Shown: piece by piece, positions 10,711 to 22,097 of the stretch
Layout: each line of letters starts with the position of its first letter
How positions within the stretch are numbered: the first letter of the stretch is position 1
Origin: Fusarium oxysporum f. sp. lycopersici 4287
Lineage: Eukaryota > Ascomycota > Sordariomycetes > Hypocreales > Nectriaceae
DNA: 64,000 nucleotides
Direction: 5' to 3'
Assembly: GCF_000149955.1 (NCBI RefSeq)
Contig: NC_030990.1
Location: 3,461,482 to 3,525,481 of the forward strand
The notes under the pieces: model-generated
Database searches by the model: none
The model's input: the letters and a program-made list of their open reading frames with translations, nothing else
What the model was told of the DNA's origin: nothing
Position numbers and translations under genes: made by a program

Positions 10711-13700
10711 AATTATTGCCCACAACACATGAAAGGGGATACGACCCGAGAAAGACAAGGATATGTGGTTCGGAGGACGAAGGAGTGGAATCAGCGATGA
10801 CGAATGGGAAAGGCACCGCTTCTATTATATCGAGGGGCTGTAATGTCGACCTATTTCACAAACGAGTTAGTGGCTTGTCAGGCTTGAAAAGTTGGCCAAG
10901 TACAAAATGCAAAGCAGATGCGAAGCGAATGGAACACAATGCCAGTCTTTTCTCGAGTATTCGAAGTGAAACGTAGGCGAGCAGGTAGACAACTGCCAGT
11001 GGCGTAAAGGAGAAATGAGGTTTGTGTTTAGCATGAAGGCCAAATGATGATTGAGCACAGCCGCGTTCTTCACTCGTCGTAGGTAGCAATGCCAGGCGTG
11101 ATCACGATCGCAGTCTGGATGGTCACACGCATTTGAGAAATCGCTGGTGGCAGTAATCACGCAATGAGGCGGGAGATGACGGCTAAAGGAGCGATTATAG
11201 AATCGATTTGGCTGGAGACACAGAGTTTTGTCGCTAAATTGTAGCAAGGCACTGGAAAGCGCGGATCGATGTAGATGCAAGCGTGCAGAAGGGGCCAAAC
11301 AGGTGGAAGGTTCCATGTAAATATGGATGGAGTGGTAGTTGTCTCAGGCAGTTGCAGTTGGGGTGATGCAGAGAAAGATAGGCAACCGCGACGCATTTTC
11401 ATCACCGTCACGTTTTCCTCTCCATCACTGTCGCAGAACAGCAGGAGAATTCAAACGCAAAACAACGCTGAGCGAAATCAAGATGCAAATATCGGCACAA
11501 TGGGAATGCGATCAAAAATAAAAAACCGGCACAGGAGCATCATGTACTCACCTCGTTTGATGTAGGAGAACCGGCCGCAAGCACAGCAGCAGCAGCAGTT
11601 GAAATGGAATTCGGCGACCCAAAGACACAGGGTGATTATTACGACTCGAGATATCCAAGTGCGAGTCCGATAACCTTCGAGGATTCGAAGGACCGACGAA
11701 ATGGTCGAGGTTGTAGAGGAAGGAAGTCGACGTGAACCCAAGAAAGTAAGAGGAGAAGCAGACGAAGGGGAGTCTAGGAACTAAGTACCTTGTAAGTGTG
11801 AAGTGTGGGTGCTGCGAAGAGACCCATCGAAACTAACGACAGGGGGGGTATCAGATGGGATTCTCGTCCTCACGACCTCGCCCGCCCACTGATTTTCGTT
11901 GCCAATTGAACGGGGCCGGGTTTTCAATTTCCATCACGACGGGAGGCTCACGCTCACCTCGCCTCACAGGTTCACTCTCCGTAGCGTTGATAGCGGAGCA
12001 GATGGACATACTACGTACAGCGGGCAGCACAGCACACCCTTCCTCCACCACCCCAGGAGTCAGGACACCCTCTCGCAGGATGGGTTTGTCCTCTAACCAC
12101 CCTGGTTGGTACCCTGGCTGGCTCGTACGGCGGCTGACTGGTTCAAGGGGCGCAAGTATCTTGTACATTGCGACCTCTTTGGTTGATGTGGACCATTGAG
12201 GTGGACCCTTGAATGGATCTTCTGCAACTTATCCCAGCGAGGGTCCAGGCCGGCGACGAGGGATTCACATTCAGAAAAGAATCGCCCAGTAGCAGTTCCT
12301 GAAATGTTTCCAACACGCAGCGGACTGGCACCTCAAGTGTCTTGCAGATTCATAGAGGGAATGCATTCTTCACAGGCATAGTCGCAGCACGCGCTGGCAG
12401 GTGAGGTCATCAGCGATCGATTTTGTGCATTGAAGTCTACGGATACGGCAGCGGTTGAAATGGAGAAAATAATACCGGTTACAATGACAACGACGATAAC
12501 GACATCGACTAAAAAACGGCCGTGGCTTGCCTCTGCAACACCCTGCTTAGCTTCACTCGCATCAATCTTCACTCACCGTCCGTGCCTTTAGAGCCTTTCG
12601 CCTGTCTATAATGGTCTTTTCAGCCAATCCGTTCCCTGTGCCACCACATATCAACTTCATCACTTTTTTCCTCAGGGATTTTGCGTTCACTGACCTCAAC
12701 TCCGCATATTCGCCTCTCTCATACTTGACAGGCTTCGTCGCCAAAGTCGGTCAAGCTGAAAGACTCATACTTATATCATGGCCGACTTCACACGCATCAA
12801 ATGACAGAATGTTCAATCTTCAACAATGCGAGACTGGCCTCAAGTCTGACTCAACCCCGCCACCTTCGTATTTGGGGGTTAATGTTTTAAGAAGAGCTGA
12901 GCAAGAGATCATTGAAGCCTCCCCTCGGTACATCAGACCATCTGATACCTTACTCTAACTGAGGTTCAGGAGTGGCTGAAGAACATGGCTGGATAAGGAC
13001 TGTCAGTTTGATGTTGTACCGGGCACGCCGCGAGCTCATGATATCTTGTGGTGAATGACAGAAGACAGCACGCATCACCGAGCCGCGCCGCCAAGTCTTC
13101 GGAGGTCTTAGTGGGGTTATCGTTGGTGGGGGTGCTTGGCGTTTGACCAGGATAGGGAGGACATGGCTAGAGGCACAGGGACTCGGACGAGTCACAAGCG
13201 AGAATCCGAGTGCTGCGTTTGAGATTGGTGATAACCGTTCCGCTGAAATAACCATTTCAGCGATAGTCGCAAGCCGCTTATTTCCTTTAGGGGAGGCTAG
13301 GGACGTTGCAGTGTCGGAACTCCAGTCCTTGATGGGCCCTTAGTGCTGGACCTTCATTTCCAACAGCCCGCCCGGACCAGTCCAGGCTTGAATCCCTTCA
13401 GCAGTAAACAAACCACCATGATAATATTACGACGATACAAGAGGGACACTGGCCAGTACGGTCAGTATAAAGATCGAGTACGTGCACGAGCATCAGCCAC
13501 TGCCTGTGCCCAGCGTTCCATACCAAAGACCAATGTCTCACGGACCATGGTCATGGGCATTGATGACCAAGCTCATCAACACCATAATTTTGCGTTGTTT
13601 TCGTTGTTTGTTTACTTAGTGACGGGCACGCCGTCCTCCAGCACAGCTGGTGTTCATATCGGCGGCGCCCTCAAATTGACATACATAGTATTACTCGAGA

Positions 13701-16700
13701 AAGAGATGAGAAATCCGCAAGATGGACAGAAAGTTCGCAATACACTACTGGCGTTGCTATAACGGGAAAATGGCACATTTCGTTTTCTCTTTGCAACATG
13801 GCAGCATGGTTACTTGACAACCGAAATTTTGGGTTTCCCTGCTAGTGGAGCGCCGGCATTTGATAGAGATGATGCATCGAGCATCTGGAGAAGAATGACA
13901 TGCAGCGCCTGATTACACTGATTCGCATGTTTCTCTCTTGTCCGGTCGATGACGGCCCTGATGTGATACAAGACATCGCACATCATGTTAAAATATCTCC
14001 ATGTCTGCCGGGCTCCTTAAGCGAAAGTCCCGATATATACAGGGCCGCTGTTGCAACGAGCAATATTGCTGGCGGATGTGACTTTTACATTACTGCTGTG
14101 AATACATACAAAGGAACAACATATCGTTCATTATAATAATGAATATCGCAATGACTAGCCAACCGTTAAATGCTGTCAACTTCAAACACCGGAATACCAC
14201 CATGATCAACCACCCACACCACCAAGCGACTCGGCCCATTCCATGGCTTCATCATTTCTTGATTCAGTAGCTATCAGCAGCACCATCACACGCAACATCA
14301 ATACCGAATCCACCTGCAACCCGACGCGTCACGGTCAGATGGCTGTCACGACTATCGATGGCACATCTAAGACACGGCCGTCACGCAGCACAGGTATTCG
14401 CTACCACGAGACCTCCGACTACTTTCTGGACAGTTCCCTCAATATCTTATGCTTCTACCACGCGCATCTCCGTCATGAGGTTTAAGCATGTGGGAACGAA
14501 CGCTTTCTCTCTCTGTCAACACGGTTTCCTCTTCCGCCAATACACCCCTTGTTTCTCTTCATTTGCGTTTGATCTGTCGAGGTTATGGTCCATCATGACT
14601 AGGTATCCTCGCCTCTGTATCTCGACTGCGCCTTTGAACTTTGCGGAGCCTCTGGCCATTTCATATTCTCTTGGCGTTTTCGCTGCGGTTATGTCATACC
14701 TCCACTAAAGCTCATTAACATTATTCTATGATTGGGAGTCGAATGTCATCTTGCTTGAAGGGCCTCGAGAGTACCTGGTCGAAGTTCCACTCCCGATGTT
14801 AGGTAGCGGATACTTATGGCCTGCAGGCTGTTGAGCTAGCTCTCTTTATCCCTGCCCATTAGTGGATGCTCATCCCGCTCCGCTGAACCATTTCAAAATG
14901 CTCAAACTCACGATGATCTTTAAACAATCTCAACACTTGCCAAGACAAATTCAAAGCTAACGAGCATCGCCGTAACTACAATAAAAGAGGTGGTCAGTGT
15001 TGTATCATCGCTACGTCGGCTTTATTCTTGTCGTATCAGTTTGCAAGAACCCTATAATACCCACAACTAAACAGGCCGATCTCGTGCATCTTCGCTGTAT
15101 GTATTACTCTGTTCGGCATACCCATTACAGCTGTAGATACCCTACGATGTCAGAGACTGGAACAAATGTGGTGTTGTTACGCAAGAAACGCAAGCCAAGT
15201 CTCTGTGGAACTGCGGCGGCATGGCTGTGTTTGCTAAGACGCCAGTAAATCCTGCGCCGCTCGTAACGCGGCCCGTAACAATAGATACTGGTCGAATATT
15301 GAATACTAATAAGCAAAGTCGAAAGGGACTCAAACAAGACCACGAAACAGCCATGCCCATCTCGAGGCTCAGATATCCTGACGATAGCTCTGCTGAGTCT
15401 ACGGCCAGAGAAAAGGTCTAGACCATTGAATTCCAAGTCAACATCAGTCTTCCTGCCCGATTCGGCAATATATCTTGGGTGGGCATATAACGTTCGACAT
15501 ACAAGCCGCTGCTGCAGGAGAATATCCTTCTGCAGTCATGGTCACAGACGGTGTTTGAGCAGGATGCAGCCGTCAAATGCAGCTCAAATGGCCATGCTTG
15601 GTCATGTTTTCGAGAAAAATCGTGAAGTATCCGTACCAAGCCCCAGACTCTACATGCCGAGATCTCAACGCTTTTCGGAGATGTTCCTCTCTTTCTGGCA
15701 AGAAGATCCAGCAACACAAACAAGGGTTCAGCGTCTAAGAGCCAGGATATCCTTATCGTGCACTGACCATGATTTTGGTGTAGCCCATCTGTATACGCTG
15801 TTGGTCCGAATCATGTTGTCTCAAAATTGCTTTTTCCGATGATAGACATTCTTGAGAAACCGTGTTCCATACAGCCTCAGTCTGGGGAAGCAGTTTAAAC
15901 CGTGAGTCAGATATAAATTTCTCATATCACATCTCATGCCACGTTCCATATTTAAGCTCTTGGACGCGGCCTAGTGGAGCTAGTGTCCTTGGAAGCAGAC
16001 GAAAAGAAGCCATTCTCGAACTTACAATGCATGGCCTTGAATTGTCTCACTCATTCCTAGGACCCAGCAGGTCACACTGGTTTCAGATTGTGTATTCTGT
16101 CACGACTCGCTCATACAAGGGATCAACAGGCGAAACAAATGGTCCATTATAGTATGAATATCGCTTGTCTCGAACTTGTTTATGTTGAACACACGCCACT
16201 ACGGAGACTGGAGACGATCTACGCAGATGCTAGCGGACAGAGGATCTAGAGTGTGTGTTAGAGATCCATCATTCTTCTGGCAAATAACAGAAGTTTCTGT
16301 CCCTCCAGTGTGTCTCATCAATTAGATGATGCTCTTTGCCATGTAATTGGATCGGCGACTTTGCACCCTCCTCTCGTCTGACTCTGCGCTACCGGCGGAT
16401 ATTCTAGAAATCAAGGGATGGCAGCCAACCAATGATGGAAAAGAGACCACCATGCCCAGATTGAAACAGAGAGCACATGATGCACAATCTCGCATTCCTC
16501 ACTCTTGATTTGGGGTGGCAGAGTGGCAGCTCGGTCGATGACCGTGCTAAAACGATCGATATTTCTTCCTTCGCCCATCATATTCTCTCACCGCTGCTCT
16601 ACCCCCACGACTTCTAGGGTCAAATGTCCATCCCCCTAGAGTTCAAAGATGACATACATGACGCCAGAAGAACGACATTTCAAATATTGCTGGTTCGCTG

Positions 16701-19280
16701 AGTGTGTTCTGCAGAAACATCACGTTGATTTGGCGGCAAAGATGAGATGGATCTTCTATGTTCCTTTCATATTCCATAAGCTGCATGGGGTTGCAATTCC
16801 AGCGACATCGCTTGAATAGATGAAACCTCCGGCACATGTCATCACATCCAGCAACACACGGAGCCTCCTCTGTAAGAACGTCTGCACTATACCCCTCGAT
16901 CTGGTGGGGAATTGTCCAATCTCCGTTGACGACATGCCACCTTTGCATCTCAATGGAAAGGCCCCGGCTTCAATGACGAAAGGGCCGCCGTCCACCGAAT
17001 GATAGAACATTTCTTGTTGGAGATCTAGCATTTACAGAAGCAAGTAGTGGGTAAGTTAGTGATTATACATAGAATTATCCCAGGTTCTATCTACTTAGAC
17101 TACTTATCTTTTGCTTTGAGCCGCCCCGCTGGCGTGGTAGCCTGTGCACATATCATGACTTTAGTCCATCTTTTTTCAGTCCCGTCAGAGGTTCAATAGG
17201 GAGGATGATTACGTGTGACCATGTTTCACCAGCGCCTGGAACAAACATCTACATGGATAGTATGACGACCTGTAACTGAAAGACAAAGAAGATGGGCGGC
17301 GAGCATGTTACATTTAGTGCGGGTCACTGTCGTCGAAGACTACGGCGGCTTTCTGATATCGAACCAAGGCATGCCCATACATAGTTTGTGCAACGAGAGA
17401 TAACCATCAACTTTTATCAAGGTTAGTTAATTCAAGTCGGTTGTCCGCGATTTATCCCGAGTTACAAAACCGAGCATCGGATATGGAGTTGCGGCATCGA
17501 AATGCTCAGTGTACCGCGTACACCACGAGAAGATGGATGGCACGGCCCTTCTGTGGCTCCTTTAGTTCACGGAATCTCATATTAGCCAAAACTGTCAGAC
17601 GTTTGGTGGCGGGCACCAATGGACCCCTTCATGAAGGACAAAGCCTCCAAGTTGGAGTCCAGATTTGGGGCTGATCTTCATCTCGACAAAAAAAAAAAGT
17701 TTCCAAGATTATCGCCCGCATCATTTAACGCGCTAAAGAACAAGGGTCCCCTCGTCTCGTTCTGCCTCTGGTGCCAGTAGTGGGACGCTTCAACCTCACC
17801 GTAACCCACATCCAAGCTGACCCAACCAGAGAGTCCTTGGCTTTATGACGTCAAGCAGATGTTGTTGACAAGCCTGGATGCTGATATTGGGCTGATGCAT
17901 CGGCAGTTAGACGTCGGCTTTATTCTTCAGGGTCCAGAGCGAGTATTAAGAGCGTCAGTGCAACTCGAACTCTAACTCGCACTCCCTGATAGATCGGACC
18001 CTGATATACAGGGGATCGACTGCTGATCTCACGGTCTAGCAGTGTCATGAAACATCGTCTTATCCAAAGAAAAGGTGCGCGACGGAAACTGCTATGGCAT
18101 GATCTACAGTCAAAATCGAGTGATATTCATCGCCTGTTGAACTTTGAAAATACTCTAGACAAAGCAAATACCTTATGTAAAGGAACGACCCCGCCAGGCC
18201 CCCGCCTGCGCACGTCGGTGGATCTCGAATATGGTGCATCTAGCGCTTGTGGCTTTGTCAAGGATAGCCTCGTTTCTATCAAAGCTGAGGCTGGCTGACC
18301 GCTTACCATGAGATTGGACGACATTGATTTGGAGGGGTAAGTTTCTCGTCTTGTTCCAGGTTTTAGAGACCCATGGGGAATGTTCCAACTCCACGATATT
18401 CTCGAAACTGGGTTGTATTCGATCCGCTGAGACCCAGAGTCCCTCTTCCAAGTCGCTTGTCTATGGTGTGCATACGCGCCTAGCTTACACACATGAATCC
18501 GGCAGAAGCCTCTAGCTTACGTGCAAGGTCTGGTTTGAGGTGGTCTCTAGTACTGTCGAGTTCCTTGCATTCGAAAGTATTTGCATGTCGACTTCAACTA
18601 GCACAACCCTTCTGGCGGTGTCTGATCGAGGTTCATTGCAAGTCGATTTACAAGTCTCGGATATCATGAGGGAAGATAGATATCAGAATGTCACCCGCTT
18701 ACAAGGAGTGTTCCATGGACCTTCCAAAACGGCATGTGGATATCTTCAAATCTCATCTTCTGCGCCTCGTCCTACACGACAGTGTCTTGTATTATATACT
18801 TGCTTTTTTGAACCAGCATGTACCTGCACGTGTAACTCTGGATATGTGATAATGCAATCAGCCTCGAATATATGTGTTTTGTTCTTGTCCGCCTCGGTCT
18901 CAGCCAGTGTAGTGTCAAATTGAGCGATTTGAATATGGCAACACCTTGTAGCGACTAGGAACGTTGCTTTCTTGCAACAGTCCCGCTTTGTTGAGCAGCT
19001 TGGAGTTTGTGTGCCTGACAGATCGGTCGATTTTATCACGAGGTGCGAAGATTTCTCTTTCATGAGTGCTCGAGTTGTATAAACTTACTCGCTTCCATCG
19101 TGATCCAATGGTATCTCAGGGTGTCATACAGTACTATGATATGCTCGGCCCATACATCAGATGTTCTTCATACATATTGTATACAATAAAAGTACAGGCT
19201 AATGAGACAACCCCAACTCTGGAATAAGACTTGATGGGTTTTGGTTGAGGTTTTCGCTATGATCCTCCAGGGTAGGCGAC
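10711..19280. other. 8.6-kb stretch with no supported gene
   Basis: The left part is presumably the promoter and 5' leader of the LRR gene and includes a (CAG)5 run at 11584-11598. Elsewhere I see only short ORFs in all frames and no domain. The least unlikely candidates are minus-strand ORFs at 16643-16948 and 16756-17031, which overlap in different frames and may be remnants, and plus-strand ORFs from about 14145 to 14484. No transposase, reverse transcriptase, terminal repeats, tRNA or rRNA was recognised. The base composition by eye is not the extreme AT richness expected of heavy RIP. Confidence 0.45.
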
Positions 19281-20174
19281 TCATGACTTGATATCCACAA
19301 GCTTCTCTAACGTCCTGAAGCCGTCATGAGCAAAGCCCTTGGTCACGTCCACCTTGTAGTTCTTGCCGTCAACTATGATGAAACCAAAGCCCATATCAGT
19401 CCACGCAGATTTGACACCGTCAAACATGGCTGCCAGGGCTCGACCCATTCTTCGAAAAGGCATTGTGAAGATGTGCTGCATGTCGAACTCATGTAAGGCC
19501 TTTTGCTGCTCCTTCGCCTTCGCCTCCAACTCTATGCGCCTCAGTTGAGGCACATACTCGTCTGGCAGCGAGAAGCGCGTCTTGAGAGCAATATCGCTAA
19601 CCGGAGCGACAACGACCTTGGGTTTGAGAAATGGGACCATTCTCTTAACAGTGATTTCCAACTGCAATGGTGTGGTGGGAGCGATCTTGGATGCCTGGTA
19701 AGGAAGAACGCGGATCTGTCCAACAATGTTTGGAGTTTTTGCGATCATGAATGTTCCCATGGAAGCGAGCAGGAGATATGCTGTTCCGAACACAATACCA
19801 ATCCATTGCGGTACACCTTCAGGCTGCTGTACTACCAGATGCGTAGTAGATCCTGTCCAAGCAAGTAAAAATAGCCCACTCGACCAGCAACCAAAGTAAA
19901 ACCAAAAATGTGAGGGACCTTCGTAGAGGACGGTTGGGGTTGGTTTTGAAGCGAGACTCTTGATGAAGGCGTATCGACTAGGTGCCATTTGGGCAGCGGA
20001 GGCAGCAGCGGCGGCCCTCGAGGCCGTAGGAGTTCGAGCTGCTTTCACAGCAGGTCCAGCAAATCGGAGGACGGAGGTACTGAAGAAACGGGATTGGAGG
20101 AGGACGGACTCGGCACGAGGTGCAAGGAGGGGCCGGAGGCCGGGGAGGCAGAAGCCCCTTGCGAGGCCAGCCAT
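19281..20174 (-). CDS. Mitochondrial two-TM membrane protein, TMEM186/TMEM223-like
   Basis: Single-exon gene of 297 aa from the ATG at 20174 (MAGLARGFCLPGLRP). An upstream in-frame ATG at 20222 would add 16 residues without targeting character. The first 70 residues are Arg/Ala/Ser-rich with SRFFSTSVLRFAG, a typical fungal mitochondrial presequence. Two hydrophobic segments follow at about residues 90-108 (FWFYFGCWSSGLFLLAWTG) and 120-145 (WIGIVFGTAYLLLASMGTFM), then PNIVGQIRVLP and a soluble C-terminal half. This layout fits the TMEM70/TMEM186/TMEM223 group of inner-membrane proteins, several of which act in respiratory complex assembly; the subfamily is not certain. It is divergent from Pdx1 across a 555-bp shared upstream region. 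Confidence 0.75.
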   Translation of the reverse strand: MAGLARGFCLPGLRPLLAPRAESVLLQSRFFSTSVLRFAGPAVKAARTPTASRAAAAASAAQMAPSRYAFIKSLASKPTPTVLYEGPSHFWFYFGCWSSGLFLLAWTGSTTHLVVQQPEGVPQWIGIVFGTAYLLLASMGTFMIAKTPNIVGQIRVLPYQASKIAPTTPLQLEITVKRMVPFLKPKVVVAPVSDIALKTRFSLPDEYVPQLRRIELEAKAKEQQKALHEFDMQHIFTMPFRRMGRALAAMFDGVKSAWTDMGFGFIIVDGKNYKVDVTKGFAHDGFRTLEKLVDIKS

Positions 20175-20729
20175 TGTGGGAATTGAGCTCCTCGGAGGAG
20201 AGTGTGAGAGAGGCGACACCAAGCAATCTCACGGATGGTAGGAATACTTCTAGTTGCTCGGTGATGCCATCCAGTTGATATTGCTAAATGATAGTGGGCT
20301 GAACTTTCAGAAATGAAGCTATTTGGAAATTCTTATCGGTAATAAACCGGTAATAGTTGGTTCCTGATCGGACAACTTTTCGCCGCAACCCGAGGAGATA
20401 GCCAAATTCAATGTGTTGAGATGGGCTTGATTATGGCATGAGCTTTGAGAAGAACCAATATGTGAAGGAAACATTTACTCGAAGGAAACAATGAGCTTCT
20501 TGATTCTGGACAATTATAACTAGCCTTTATTCGTCTTCTGCGATCGTAGTAAAGAATAAACGTTAAAGTTCATGTATAAGTCGCGCCAAAAATTTCCAAA
20601 CTGTCGGACCCACTAATAAGGATATCTCAACAGCTCAATCCCTCAACACCCCGAGGTCGCTCTTACGTGCACCGAAAATCTCCCTCAACCGCCTCATCTC
20701 GACTTCTTCACCCTCAATTGAGCTGTGCA
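20175..20729. promoter_or_regulatory. Shared upstream region of two divergent mitochondrial genes
   Basis: A 555-bp spacer lies between the start codons of the mitochondrial membrane protein (-) and Pdx1 (+). It is AT-rich in the middle (for example TAATAAGGATATC at about 20612-20624). I could not recognise a specific regulator site. Co-regulation is inferred from orientation only. Confidence 0.4.
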
Positions 20730-22097
20730 ATGGCATCTCTTACAGCAGCATGCAGGGCATCTGCCCGAGCTGTTACTTCTCGGTCCGCTATTGCTCGTGG
20801 TACGTTCTGCCCATTTCCTGATGTTGAAAAAGCCCCTCGGACCCTTTTGTCGCGCACCGACTAACATATCATCTTCTGCTGTAGGCTTCACCACCTCGAC
20901 GCGATGCCTCGCCGCTCAGAACTTCACCATGCCCGCCCTCTCGCCCACTATGACCGAGGGTAACATTGCTACATGGAAGGTCAAGGAAGGAGAGGCTTTC
21001 AGTGCCGGTGATGTGCTGCTCGAGATCGAGACCGACAAGGCCAGCATGGATGTTGAGGCCCAGGACGATGGTATCATGGTCAAGATCATGGCTGGTGATG
21101 GAAGTAAGGCTGTTCAGGTTGGATCACGCATTGGTGTCATTGCTGAGGCCGGCGATGATATCAACTCCCTCGAGATCCCCGCCGACGAGCAGGCCAAGGA
21201 GCAATCAAAGGAACAGTCCAGCGCCCAGGCCCCCAAGGAGAACACCGCCCCCTCCGAGTCGAACCCCGTTGAGAAGAAGAGCGCAAAGCCTACTGGCAAC
21301 GATACCTACGAACACAAGTACCCTCTGCTGCCCTCAGTTGGACACCTGATCAAGGAGAAGGGCATCAGCGAGGCCGACGTCAAGAAGATCAAGGGCACTG
21401 GTCCTCATGGCCGATTGCTCAAGGGCGATATCCTTGCCTACCTTGGAAGCATCAACCCCGAGACTCCCGCTGCCAACGAGGTCAACTTCAACAACCTGTT
21501 CCACCTCGACCTCAGCAACATCAAGGTCGCTACCAAGCCTGCTCCTCCTTCTAAGCCTGTCGAGAGGCTAAGGCTGAGGCTCCTAAGGCCCCGTGGTCGA
21601 GAACCTCGAAGTTTCCATCCCCATTACTTTGTCCAAGGTTGTTGAGGTCCAAACCCGGATTCACGAGACCCTCGGTGTCTTCCTGCCCATCTCGACCTTT
21701 GTCGGGCCGCGCTGCTGAGGTTGCCAACGACGACCTCCCTCCCACCAAGCGTGCCCCTACCGCCAACGAGCTTTTCGATCAGGTTCTCGGCCTCGATAAG
21801 ATCAAGGCCGCTAAGGGTTCTCGCGGTGTCTACCTACCCCAGATCTCTGCTGTCCCTCCCACCTCTCTACTCACTCCTCTCTCCCCCACCCGAAAGCAGA
21901 CTGACATCATTGACATCCTCGCCGCGCCGAAGAAGTCTGCTCCCAAGCCCGCTACCATCCAGACCGTCCCTGGTCTGTCCAGCGGCGCCAATGTCTTTAC
22001 TCTTGTGGTCCCCAAGGCAGAGGAGGAGAGAGCACAAATCTTCCTTGAGCGTTGCAAGGTGATTCTGGAGGAGGAGCCAGGACGGCTGGTGTTGTGA
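20730..22097 (+). CDS. PDX1: Pyruvate dehydrogenase complex protein X (E3-binding protein), frame interrupted by indels
   Basis: Mitochondrial matrix subunit that tethers dihydrolipoamide dehydrogenase (E3) to the E2 core. Exon 1 is 20730-20799. An 85-nt intron with a classic CTAAC branch point (20800-20884) follows, and exon 2 runs 20885-22097. A presequence (ARGFTTSTRCLA) precedes a lipoyl domain with the modified lysine in EIETDKASMDVEAQDDG. A long Ala/Glu/Pro linker leads to the subunit-binding domain (YPLLPSVGHLIKEKGISEAD through TGPHGRLLKGDIL). The C-terminal part lacks the acyltransferase HxxxDG motif, as expected for Pdx1 rather than E2. The frame breaks at about 21562-21567 (one base missing), 21589-21592 (one C missing) and 21704-21706 (one extra G). 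Correcting these gives a whole-codon total of 427 aa. Three indels in 145 bp of an otherwise conserved housekeeping gene suggest sequence error. Confidence 0.88.
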
